Below are positions 1 to 6,623 of a stretch of DNA of 10,457 nucleotides, in pieces (positions within the stretch are counted from its first letter, which is position 1; every line of letters begins with the position of its first letter). The DNA comes from SHLQ01 sp964445255 (GTDB lineage: Bacteria; Actinomycetota; Acidimicrobiia; Acidimicrobiales; SHLQ01), in contig CAYUKM010000106.1 of NCBI GenBank assembly GCA_964445255.1, forward strand, positions 1 to 10,457, written 5' to 3'. Under the pieces are notes generated by a model. It searched no databases. It saw only the letters and a program-made list of their open reading frames with translations, and was not told where the DNA came from. Position numbers and translations under genes: made by a program.

Positions 1-605
1 TGAGAACGGATAGCGAGAACGCCATGGAGCGGTTCCATAACCTCGAGGGAGCGGGGCTCGACGGCCTGATCGCGAAACCACTCGACGGCACATACGTCCC
101 CGACAAGCGAGTGCAGTTCAAGTTGAAGCATGTTCGAACGATCGACTGCGTGGTGGCTGGCTACCGAATACATAAGTCCGGCGACGGTATCGGCTCGCTC
201 GTACTGGGGCTCTACGACGGTGACGGCGGGCTTCGACACGTGGGTGTGTCGGCGTCGTTCACCGCGAAGCGACGTGTCGAACTGCTCGACGAAATGGCGC
301 CGTATGTCATGACCGACCTCAGCGACCATCCCTGGGCGTCATGGATGCAGGCCGAAGCGCACGAGGACGGTTCGATGCCAGGATCCCCCAATCGGTGGAG
401 CGGCGCCAATGGCCGCGACCATTCGTGGATTCCGGTTCGTCCCGAACGAGTCGTTGAGGTCAAATATGTGCTGGCTACGGAAGGCCGCTTCCGCGGTACA
501 ACCCGCTTCGTACGTTGGCGCCCTGACCGCGAGCCCGAATCAGCCTTGTTGAGCCAGTTCCCTCAGCCGGAGCCCTACGACATCCGCGAGCTGCTGAACG
601 GTTGA
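1..605 (+). CDS. ligC: ATP-dependent DNA ligase, LigC type (5' end outside window)
   Basis: Nick-sealing DNA ligase that uses ATP; mycobacterial LigC is linked to base excision repair. The frame is open from base 3 with no stop before the window edge, so the ATG at 24 is internal. About 200 C-terminal residues are visible; the family is about 350 residues, so the adenylated-lysine motif lies upstream. Nucleotidyltransferase motif IV (DGLIAK) is at nt 60-77 and motif V (KLK followed by HVRTIDCVV) begins at nt 120. The OB-fold ends with a motif VI-like RFVRWRPDR at nt 504-530. The segment GYRIHKSGDGIGSLVLGLYD and the ending PEPYDIRELL are typical of LigC rather than of the LigB or LigD ligase domains. 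The TGA stop at 603-605 faces a minus-strand gene only 16 bp away. A LigD-associated ligase domain is the main alternative and is less likely from these motifs. Confidence 0.9.
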   Translation, partial: RTDSENAMERFHNLEGAGLDGLIAKPLDGTYVPDKRVQFKLKHVRTIDCVVAGYRIHKSGDGIGSLVLGLYDGDGGLRHVGVSASFTAKRRVELLDEMAPYVMTDLSDHPWASWMQAEAHEDGSMPGSPNRWSGANGRDHSWIPVRPERVVEVKYVLATEGRFRGTTRFVRWRPDREPESALLSQFPQPEPYDIRELLNG

Positions 606-621
606 CGTCGCAGCAGTCGTC

Positions 622-2031
622 TTAGGCAGAAGCAGGTGAATCAGCGAAGGGGACCAACAGACGGGGTTCAGATCCGTCGTTGACGTTCAATACCCAGACG
701 TCGAAGGCGGGTTGACCCGTCGTTCCAGCCTCTGGGTTGGGCAAGCCGTACAAAATCCGGCTGTCATCGATCCACTCAACCTGATCATCGACCGACCGGG
801 TTTCGGCTAAGTCTCGACGTTCGCCGGTAGCCGTGTCGATCGCGACCAACTGGAAGGCCTGATCACGCTGCTCCTTTGCAACGATCGTTGAGCCGTTCGG
901 TGAAACTTCCGGGCAAGACGCGTTCTCATGAACGACATGAAGCTCACCGGTTCGTACATCACCAAAGACGAGGTTGTTCTGTGCCCCAAATCCGAGCGTC
1001 GCATAGAAGGTCTGCTCATCGATGTAGCTGGTGCCCCAATAGTTGGCAGTCTCTTCGAGAAATTCTTCACCATCGGCGAACGTTTGGAAGTCCGTTTCGA
1101 GCTCAGCGCCGAGTTCTCGTTCCACATCGATCAACTGTGTTGTCGTTGCAAACTCACCTGGAGCGAGATAGTCGTGGCCGGTGACGAAGCCAGTCCAGGA
1201 GACCGTTCCACCATCGGGAGAAATTGCCGCACGGCTCGGGTTGGCGATTCCGAAGCGTCGGACCGGTCGAAGAAACTCGTCGAGCAGCAAGCCACGGCCG
1301 GGGATACCGATCGATCCACCTTGGAGGCATACGCCGCCGTTGCGATTCCAATCGAGGCGATCGCACGGTAGTGGGGTGATGAATCGTTCGCCCTCTAGGT
1401 TCACGTATCCGACGAAACCGTACTCGTCGCCGGGAACGCGATTGATGAACACCAACGCAGTGTCGTTCGGATCGATCAGTGGGATGGTGGTGTCGAGATC
1501 ATCGCCAGCCTCCACGGTCGATTCCGGAGCGCCCTCATCGGCTTCGGCTTGCTCATCCTCATCCTCATCGTCTGCTGACTCGTCTGCGAGCGCCACCGAT
1601 TCAGGCACGGTGGTGGGTGTCGGCTCGACAACTTCGGCTTCGGGTTGGGCCTCCCCTAACAACTCCTCTGGTGTGAACTCGCTGACGAACTCGTCCGGGT
1701 CGTACTCCGCGATCTGTGATTCAGCCTCGATTTGAGCCGCGGCCGTCTCTTGGTCCTGGGCAAGCAACGAGCCAGCGACAAAGACACCGCCTGCGCCTAG
1801 GACGAGCATCGCGAAAGCAACGAAGGCAAGGGCCCCGTATGACAGTGATGTCGATTGATCGTCATCTGACTCTGAGCCATCTACGTCTTCGACGGGTAAG
1901 GCCTCATTAGGTTCAAAGGGTTCGAGGGGTTCATTGGCCGCAGCGTCGGTGATATCGACCGACTCGTGCTCGAGCGGTTCCTCGTCGGAGCTCAGCTCCA
2001 TCTCGTCGTGTGGGGGGTTTTTGTCGGTCAT
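622..2031 (-). CDS. Membrane-anchored protein with TolB/WD40-like beta-propeller
   Basis: Function unknown. Of 469 residues, 1-62 are acidic and probably cytoplasmic, and 65-90 form one hydrophobic transmembrane segment. Residues 91-185 are an Asp/Glu-rich linker containing a PTPTTVPE stretch. Residues 190-465 look like an extracytoplasmic TolB-type propeller. The propeller call rests on spaced units such as AAISPDGGTVSW (268-279), CPEVSPNGSTIVAK (373-386), VEWIDDSRILYGL (418-430) and VWVLNVNDG (445-453). Cys223 and Cys235 could form a disulfide. The ATG at 2029-2031 overlaps the TGA of the upstream transporter gene (ATGA), so the two are probably cotranscribed and translationally coupled. 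No catalytic residues are recognisable. A binding or sensing role linked to the transporter is only inferred. Confidence 0.8.
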   Translation of the reverse strand: MTDKNPPHDEMELSSDEEPLEHESVDITDAAANEPLEPFEPNEALPVEDVDGSESDDDQSTSLSYGALAFVAFAMLVLGAGGVFVAGSLLAQDQETAAAQIEAESQIAEYDPDEFVSEFTPEELLGEAQPEAEVVEPTPTTVPESVALADESADDEDEDEQAEADEGAPESTVEAGDDLDTTIPLIDPNDTALVFINRVPGDEYGFVGYVNLEGERFITPLPCDRLDWNRNGGVCLQGGSIGIPGRGLLLDEFLRPVRRFGIANPSRAAISPDGGTVSWTGFVTGHDYLAPGEFATTTQLIDVERELGAELETDFQTFADGEEFLEETANYWGTSYIDEQTFYATLGFGAQNNLVFGDVRTGELHVVHENASCPEVSPNGSTIVAKEQRDQAFQLVAIDTATGERRDLAETRSVDDQVEWIDDSRILYGLPNPEAGTTGQPAFDVWVLNVNDGSEPRLLVPFADSPASA

Positions 2032-3353
2032 GAAACACTTTCGACAGCGGAATCGCGGAACATTGCAGTGAATACGCTGATCGCCGTCACCGCGAGCAGG
2101 CCCACAAGAACAACGATCAGTGCACTATCGACACCAACCCGCTCCCAGATGAGGCCAAAGGCCAGTGCAGCAACCATCCGGCTGAGTGCGATCACCGTGG
2201 AGAGCAATCCGAGGCCGCTGCTGCGTTGTGGGGTAGGAATCACTCCTGCGGCAAGAGCGGGCAACACACCATCGGTGGCTCCGTAGTACAGCCCAAGCAG
2301 AGCTAGGACCCCGGCGACGGCCGCGACAGACGTGGGTGAGAACAACAACGCGCCGTAGACCAAGGCCAACATCAGCTGACCCCCTACCCAGACACGAGCC
2401 CGGCCAACCCGGTCCGCAAGGCGACCCAAGGGCGTAGCGGTGGCGAGAAATACCACAGCGGTCCCTGCGAAGAGCAACGGGAACCACTGAAAGCCGAAAC
2501 CTGATACGCCGATCTCTGCGTCGCTCTTGGACGCTTCGAAGATCGTCAGATAGATGAAACCGTCGCCGATCGAGAACACGCCAAAGCTCGCACCGACTAG
2601 GAGGATCCGCCGGTATCCACGGTTGGACCAGTGGCCGGTGATACTTCGCAGAATTGGTCCCCGCTCTTCGGTCTCGGTCTTTGTCGAGGCGACCTTCGGG
2701 TTCCGAACGAATGCCACGATCATCGCCAGTCCGACCATCGCGAACCCAACGCTCAAGACAAAGATGGCGTTGAACTCGCCGGGCAAGGCCGCCAGGATCC
2801 CAAAGGCGAGGAGCGGTCCAAGGAGTGCTCCTGCGGCGTCGAGGGTGCGGTGGAAGCCAAAGGCCGTGCCCCATGAACGTTCCGGGGTAGCGATCGAAAT
2901 CATGGCATCGCGGGGACTGGTTCGTAGTCCTTTGCCTAACCGATCCACCAGAAGGAAGGGGACCGGAGTGAATGACGCTATGGCCGCGAAGACCAGCCCG
3001 ACGCGGGTGAGCATCGAAAGCCCATAGCCCGCTGCCGCCGTCTCCTTGAGGCGCCGGGTTCGATCGGCGACGACGCCACCGACAAGGCGGAGCAACGCGT
3101 TCGACAGTTCCCACGCACCTTGGAAGAGCCCGAAGGCACTCGGTCCAAACCCCACTTGGGTCGTGAGGAACAATGGGATTATCGCAGCCACCATTTCCGA
3201 ACTGATGTCGGTGAAGAAGCTGGTCAGCCCAAGTGCGACGACCGTCCCGTTGAAAGCACCCTTGCGAGACCGCTTTCCTTCAGCTGTTTCAGGGCGCGTG
3301 CCCAAGCCGGTATACACACTCTTCCTATCGGCCAGACCACGCCAAACTTTCAT
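2028..3353 (-). CDS. MFS transporter (12-TM, MJ1317-like subgroup)
   Basis: Inner-membrane secondary transporter of 441 residues, the normal MFS length; substrate unknown. The sequence is a chain of hydrophobic helices in two halves. Each half has an MFS motif A loop: GGVVADRTRR at 92-101 and GRLADRVGR at 310-318. The stretch GKGLRTSPRDAM (140-151) followed by AFGFHRTLDAAGALLGP matches the MFS subgroup typified by M. jannaschii MJ1317. A central charged linker (about 218-250) separates the halves. The reading frame is open further upstream to 3665, but that extension runs over dnaX on the other strand and is not membrane-like. The ATG at 3353 (MKVWRGLADRK) is therefore chosen, preceded by a weak AGGG two bases away. 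It is transcribed divergently from dnaX and overlaps the propeller gene by 4 bp. Confidence 0.88.
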   Translation of the reverse strand: MKVWRGLADRKSVYTGLGTRPETAEGKRSRKGAFNGTVVALGLTSFFTDISSEMVAAIIPLFLTTQVGFGPSAFGLFQGAWELSNALLRLVGGVVADRTRRLKETAAAGYGLSMLTRVGLVFAAIASFTPVPFLLVDRLGKGLRTSPRDAMISIATPERSWGTAFGFHRTLDAAGALLGPLLAFGILAALPGEFNAIFVLSVGFAMVGLAMIVAFVRNPKVASTKTETEERGPILRSITGHWSNRGYRRILLVGASFGVFSIGDGFIYLTIFEASKSDAEIGVSGFGFQWFPLLFAGTAVVFLATATPLGRLADRVGRARVWVGGQLMLALVYGALLFSPTSVAAVAGVLALLGLYYGATDGVLPALAAGVIPTPQRSSGLGLLSTVIALSRMVAALAFGLIWERVGVDSALIVVLVGLLAVTAISVFTAMFRDSAVESVS

Positions 3354-3392
3354 CGCCCTGCGGTAACAATCTGGCAAAGATAGAGTCGTGCC
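3354..3392. promoter_or_regulatory. Divergent promoter spacer between MFS gene and dnaX
   Basis: This 39-bp spacer must hold the start signals of both genes unless they lie inside the opposite gene. On the plus strand a TANNNT box, TAGAGT (3381-3386), lies six bases before the dnaX GTG, which would make the dnaX mRNA leaderless. No Shine-Dalgarno sequence precedes that GTG. On the minus strand TATCTT (3382-3377) could be the -10 box for the MFS gene and shares two bases with the dnaX box. No clear -35 box is visible for either. Assignment is by position and motif only. Confidence 0.35.
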
Positions 3393-5384
3393 GTGGCCTA
3401 CCAAACTCTCTACAGGCGCTATCGGCCTCAAACCTTCGATGATATGGCCGGCCAGGAGCACGTCGTCCTCGCGTTGCGCAACGCTGTCCGAGAAGATCGC
3501 GTCGGTCACGCATACCTTTTGAGTGGTCCGCGCGGAACGGGCAAGACTACGGCGGCCCGGGTTCTCGCCAAGGTTCTCAACTGTGAGAATCCCAGCGATG
3601 GTGAACCCTGTGGTGTCTGCGAATCGTGCGTCGCGATCGAGAATGGTACGAGCTTCGATCTGCAAGAGCTAGACGCCGCGTCGAACAACAAGGTCGACGA
3701 CATGCGCGATCTGCTCGCCAAGGTCGCACTCGGCACGCCAGGACGACGCAAGGTGTACCTCCTCGACGAAGTCCACATGCTCACACCCGGCGCCGAGAAC
3801 GCGTTGCTCAAGACGCTCGAGGAGCCGCCAGATCACGTCGTGTTCGTGCTCGCAACGACCGAACCACACAAAGTCGTCCCGACGATTCGTAGTCGAACCC
3901 AACACCTTGAACTGTCGCTGATCCCGGCCGACCAGATGGTCGATCTCGTACATGAGATCGCCGCTGACGCCGAACTCGACGTCTCTGACGAAGCGGTCGC
4001 CCATGTGGTGAAGGTCGGCGGAGGATCCGCTCGAGACACCTTGTCGGCGCTCGATCAAGTGGTCGCCGCAGGAGGAATCGCCAACGAGGACACCTCATCG
4101 GTCGAGTTGCTCGAAGCGCTCGCTACCAGCGATGCCGCCCGGGCGCTGGCAGCGATCGAAGCCGCGACATCGCGTGGGATCGATCCACGACGGATCGGCG
4201 AAGAGTTCATCGACAGCCTCCGATCGATTTTCCTCGTGAAGATGGGCGCACCACCAGCGCGGCTCTCCGAACAAGATCGTGCGATGGCCGATGGCTTTAC
4301 CGAACGCCTGTCACCTGCGTTGATCACTCGCAGCCTTGAAGCGGTTGGTCAGTCGCTGGTCGACATGCGCCAGGCTCCCGATCCTCGTATCGACCTAGAG
4401 GTGGCGTTCGTCCGGATCTGCACACCAGGGAGCGATGGATCGATCGACGGCCTTCGTGCCCGCATCGAGCAACTCGAAGCACAGGTCGCCTCCGGGGTGG
4501 CTCCTGCTCCAGCGAGCACAGCAGCACCGGCATCGCCGCCAGCTACGGCCACCACTTCATCCGACGATGCCCCCACAGCATCGAAGGAGTCCACTCCGGC
4601 CACCGAACCGACTCCGAGACCAGCTGAGCAACCATCGGCACCAGCGGCCGAGGCTCCAACTGCAGATAGCGAGCCCACCGAGGACGCTATGCCGCGCGGT
4701 GGCGGGCGCCCTGCTGACATCGCCCGTGCCGCGCTGCGACCACGATCGGGCGGTGGCGCAGCACCGACGAAGAAGCCGAGCAACCCCAAGCCCCAAGCCG
4801 CACCCGCGGGCGGACCCCCGCCTCCCCCATCAATGCGGAAGTCAAACGCGACGCCAGTGGCAGACGTACCAACCGAGCCTGTCCAAGAAGAACCCGCGGC
4901 GGCCCCCAAAGCCACCGAGGAAGCGCCAGCTACCGAGGCCCCACCGGAGCCAGCTGCCGGAGCTACGCCCGCATCCAACGGATCGGTGTCGCTGGAGAAG
5001 CTACGTGAGGGGTGGTTAGCGATGCTCGACACACAGCCCACTAAGACTCGGGCTCGCTACCGTTCGGGACAGATCGAATCGGCTGAAGGTGATCGGGTTC
5101 GTTTCGTGCTCGCCTCCGAAATCGCGATGCAACGTTGCGAGCCATTCCGCCCACAGATCGAGGCGGCAATGACCGAATCGTTCGGAATGCCACTGACGCT
5201 CGAACTCGCCGTCGGTGATGGGTCCGCCGCCAAGGCGCGCAGCTCAGCATCCTCAACGCCCGAGCGCGAGCCTGCACACGAGAGTGAAGTCGACATTCAC
5301 GACCTCACCGATGCAGACACGGTCAACGCCACTGCGGCAGAACGAATCGTCGAGGTCTTCCCCGGCGCAGAGATCATCGAATAG
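3393..5384 (+). CDS. dnaX: DNA polymerase III subunit gamma/tau
   Basis: ATPase core of the clamp loader, which loads the beta clamp and, as tau, links polymerase and helicase. Of 663 residues, 1-345 are the AAA+ and collar domains. Visible motifs are Walker A GPRGTGKT (45-52), four zinc cysteines C64, C73, C76 and C79, Walker B LLDEVH (123-128), sensor 1 ATTEP (154-158), an arginine-finger region IRSRT (165-169, SRT where E. coli has SRC) and sensor 2 GGGSARD (209-215). A Pro/Ala/Glu-rich linker (about 365-530) contains a basic island (434-463). A conserved folded C-terminal domain follows (531-607) with an acidic tail. The start is fixed: GTG at 3393 gives the family opening MAYQTLYRRYRP, and an in-frame TAG lies at 3381. 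No slippery A-run suggests a frameshifted gamma form. It heads the dnaX-ybaB-recR cluster. Confidence 0.97.
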   Translation: MAYQTLYRRYRPQTFDDMAGQEHVVLALRNAVREDRVGHAYLLSGPRGTGKTTAARVLAKVLNCENPSDGEPCGVCESCVAIENGTSFDLQELDAASNNKVDDMRDLLAKVALGTPGRRKVYLLDEVHMLTPGAENALLKTLEEPPDHVVFVLATTEPHKVVPTIRSRTQHLELSLIPADQMVDLVHEIAADAELDVSDEAVAHVVKVGGGSARDTLSALDQVVAAGGIANEDTSSVELLEALATSDAARALAAIEAATSRGIDPRRIGEEFIDSLRSIFLVKMGAPPARLSEQDRAMADGFTERLSPALITRSLEAVGQSLVDMRQAPDPRIDLEVAFVRICTPGSDGSIDGLRARIEQLEAQVASGVAPAPASTAAPASPPATATTSSDDAPTASKESTPATEPTPRPAEQPSAPAAEAPTADSEPTEDAMPRGGGRPADIARAALRPRSGGGAAPTKKPSNPKPQAAPAGGPPPPPSMRKSNATPVADVPTEPVQEEPAAAPKATEEAPATEAPPEPAAGATPASNGSVSLEKLREGWLAMLDTQPTKTRARYRSGQIESAEGDRVRFVLASEIAMQRCEPFRPQIEAAMTESFGMPLTLELAVGDGSAAKARSSASSTPEREPAHESEVDIHDLTDADTVNATAAERIVEVFPGAEIIE

Positions 5385-5392
5385 GAGAACGA

Positions 5393-5773
5393 ATGTCTGA
5401 AGAGAACCAAGCGGAAGGACAGGCGCCAGATCTAGGGGCGCTGCTCGGTGGCGCCGCTGGCGGCGGAATGCCCGATCTCGGCGGTCTCATGGCTCAAGCC
5501 CAAGAGATGCTCGCCGGAGCCCAAGAGGCTGCTGAAGAAATCGTTGAAGGTAGCGCTGGTGGCGGCAAGGTCAAGATCGAAGTCGACGGCGGGTTCAACT
5601 TCCACTCGGTGACGATCGACCCGGAGGTGGTTAATCCCGACGACGTGGAACTGCTCAACGACCTCGTCCTCGCAGCCCTTCGCGATGCCGCGACCCAATT
5701 GCAAGAAGCCCAGTCCGAAGCGATGGGCGGAATGGACCTCGGCGGACTCGGCGGGCTCCTCGGAGGCGGCTGA
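5393..5773 (+). CDS. ybaB: YbaB/EbfC family nucleoid-associated DNA-binding protein
   Basis: Small dimeric DNA-binding protein of 126 residues, of a family that coats or bridges DNA and is conserved between dnaX and recR. The core matches: a helical segment with AQAQEMLAGAQEAAEE (about residues 34-49), then the strand KVKIEVDGGFNFHSVTIDP, and VVNPDDVELLNDLVLAALRDA leading into the last helix. The core is flanked by Gly/Met/Leu-rich tails, residues 15-32 and the last 18 residues, which repeat a DLGGL theme and are longer than in the E. coli protein. The start is ATG at 5393 with an AGGAG five bases upstream, overlapping the dnaX stop region (8-bp gap). The recR ribosome-binding site lies inside its last codons. 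Confidence 0.95.
   Translation: MSEENQAEGQAPDLGALLGGAAGGGMPDLGGLMAQAQEMLAGAQEAAEEIVEGSAGGGKVKIEVDGGFNFHSVTIDPEVVNPDDVELLNDLVLAALRDAATQLQEAQSEAMGGMDLGGLGGLLGGG
5762..5766 (+). promoter_or_regulatory. Ribosome-binding site of recR inside ybaB
   Basis: GGAGG sits in the Gly codons near the end of ybaB, nine bases before a TTG codon at 5776. It supports the TTG as the recR start even though only two bases separate it from the ybaB TGA stop. Translation of recR is probably coupled to ybaB. Confidence 0.7.
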
Positions 5774-5775
5774 AT

Positions 5776-6429
5776 TTGGCTGTCTTCGCCGGTCCGGTAC
5801 AGGACCTCATCGACGAACTGGGTCGTCTACCCGGCGTAGGCCCTAAGTCGGCGCAACGGATTGCGTACCACATTCTGAAGATCTCCAACGGAGACGCCGC
5901 TCGCCTGTCGCGAGCTATCGATGAAGTCAAAGCCAAGATCACCTTCTGCGAACGGTGCTTCAACATCGCGGAGGGTGCGGAGTGCGGTATTTGTCAGGAT
6001 CCGTCCCGGGACCAATCCATGGTCTGCGTGGTTGAGGAGAGCCGAGACATCGTGGCCTTCGAGCGAACCCGCGAGTTTCGAGGTCGCTATCACGTACTGC
6101 AGGGAGCGATCAGCCCGATCGAAGGTATCGGCCCCGAACAGCTGCGGGTCGCCGAGTTGCTCGCACGAATAACGAGTGAGAACATCGACGAGGTCATCTT
6201 GGCCACGAACCCCAATATCGAAGGTGAAGCGACGGCGATGTATCTCGCTCGTCTGCTCGAGCCAATGGGTATGGCCGTTACGAAGATCGCGTCGGGCCTA
6301 CCGGTGGGTGGCGACTTGGAGTACGCCGACGAACTAACACTCAGCAAAGCGCTCGAGGGTCGTCAGCGACTTGGATCAGCACCGTCACCGCAAAACGAAG
6401 AAACCGCCAGCGAGGTAGCTGGCGGTTAA
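5776..6429 (+). CDS. recR: Recombination mediator RecR
   Basis: Works with RecO (and RecF) to load RecA on SSB-coated gaps. The protein has 217 residues, slightly longer than the usual about 200. The order of elements is canonical: helix-hairpin-helix LGRLPGVGPKSAQRIAYHIL (15-34), a C4 zinc finger C58-x2-C61-x8-C70-x2-C73, and a Toprim domain from about 82 with Glu87 in VCVVEESRD and NPNIEGEATAMYLARLL (145-161). The C-terminal segment ASGLPVGGDLEYADELTL (172-189) follows. The start is TTG at 5776 (MAVFAGPVQDLI), served by the GGAGG at 5762. The last codons, for ASEVAGG, form one arm and the loop of a strong hairpin, so the 3' end doubles as a terminator. It is the last gene of the dnaX cluster. 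Confidence 0.97.
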   Translation: MAVFAGPVQDLIDELGRLPGVGPKSAQRIAYHILKISNGDAARLSRAIDEVKAKITFCERCFNIAEGAECGICQDPSRDQSMVCVVEESRDIVAFERTREFRGRYHVLQGAISPIEGIGPEQLRVAELLARITSENIDEVILATNPNIEGEATAMYLARLLEPMGMAVTKIASGLPVGGDLEYADELTLSKALEGRQRLGSAPSPQNEETASEVAGG

Positions 6430-6566
6430 TTCGTTGGGGGATCTTGGGCCTGACTACCCCAGCCAACTAGGCGCGGGCGGTCATTGGTCTAGCTGACCGG
6501 GATAGTCAAAGACCCTTTGATGTCGAGCTCCAGAGAGACCCTGATCAACTCCGAAACTTCGACGTT
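6392..6566 (-). ncRNA. Candidate structured small RNA, about 175 nt
   Basis: Bounded by the leftward promoter (predicted start near 6566) and the hairpin plus T-rich tail at 6427-6392. Between them, three more hairpins can be drawn: TCAAAG/CTTTGA with a 3-base loop (6506-6520), CGGTCA/TGACCG with a 10-base loop (6478-6499), and GTTGG+GGG paired with CCC+CCAAC across a 2-base bulge (6433-6467). I see no SRP RNA, 6S, tmRNA or 6C signature. The last about 37 nt are antisense to the recR 3' end. The only notable frame on this strand is 19 codons from a TTG at 6548 with no properly spaced ribosome-binding site. The RNA is predicted from layout alone. Confidence 0.45.
6402..6427. terminator. Bidirectional terminator hairpin at the 3' end of recR
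   Basis: AACCGCCAGC (6402-6411), loop GAGGTA, GCTGGCGGTT (6418-6427): a perfect 10-bp GC-rich stem with a 6-base loop. The last stem base is the first base of the recR TAA. Read on the plus strand it is followed by a poor AATTCGTT tail. On the minus strand it is followed by TCTTCGTTTTG, a good intrinsic-terminator tail. It can therefore end recR transcription and, more convincingly, transcripts coming leftward from the 6430-6623 gap or from the 879-aa gene. Confidence 0.8.
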
Positions 6567-6572
6567 GCAGTT

Positions 6573-6585
6573 ATGTTACGAACAT
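6573..6585. promoter_or_regulatory. Inverted repeat over the -10 box, possible operator
   Basis: ATGTT-ACG-AACAT is a perfect 5-bp inverted repeat with a 3-bp centre. It covers the -10 box of the leftward promoter. An adjoining imperfect half, TACGAAACAT (6583-6592 region), repeats the right side. A dimeric repressor is plausible, but the site matches no regulator I can name with confidence; it is not the actinobacterial LexA box. Confidence 0.35.
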
Positions 6586-6601
6586 TACGAAACATTGTCA
6601 A
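6573..6601 (-). promoter_or_regulatory. Near-consensus sigma-70-type promoter reading leftward
   Basis: On the minus strand a perfect TTGACA (6601-6596) is followed, after exactly 17 bases, by TAACAT (6578-6573). The predicted start is near A6566. It lies downstream of the stop of the 879-aa gene and upstream of no recognisable gene on that strand, so it appears to drive a non-coding transcript. The spacer contains tandem ATGTTTCGTA/ATGTTCGTAA units. Confidence 0.6.
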
Positions 6602-6623
6602 GGACATATTTCGGTAACAATCG

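Noticed and set aside
591..616. CTGCTG/CAGCAG pairing across the ligC stop codon as a terminator
   Set aside because: Six base pairs with a 14-base loop and only a broken T-run; too weak to call.
3354..3665. 104-residue N-terminal extension of the MFS frame
   Set aside because: It lies wholly over the dnaX 5' end and the spacer, is not membrane-like, and the MFS length is normal from the ATG at 3353.
4349..5041. 230-codon minus-strand Ala/Gly-rich frame inside dnaX
   Set aside because: Shadow of the Pro/Ala linker codons of dnaX; composition only, with no features of its own.
3393..5384. Programmed frameshift in dnaX producing a short gamma form
   Set aside because: No slippery A-rich heptamer with a following hairpin was found near the end of the ATPase part.
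6392..6601. SRP RNA, which often lies next to dnaX-recR
   Set aside because: The conserved SRP core (GGAAGGNAGCA type) is absent from both strands of the gap.
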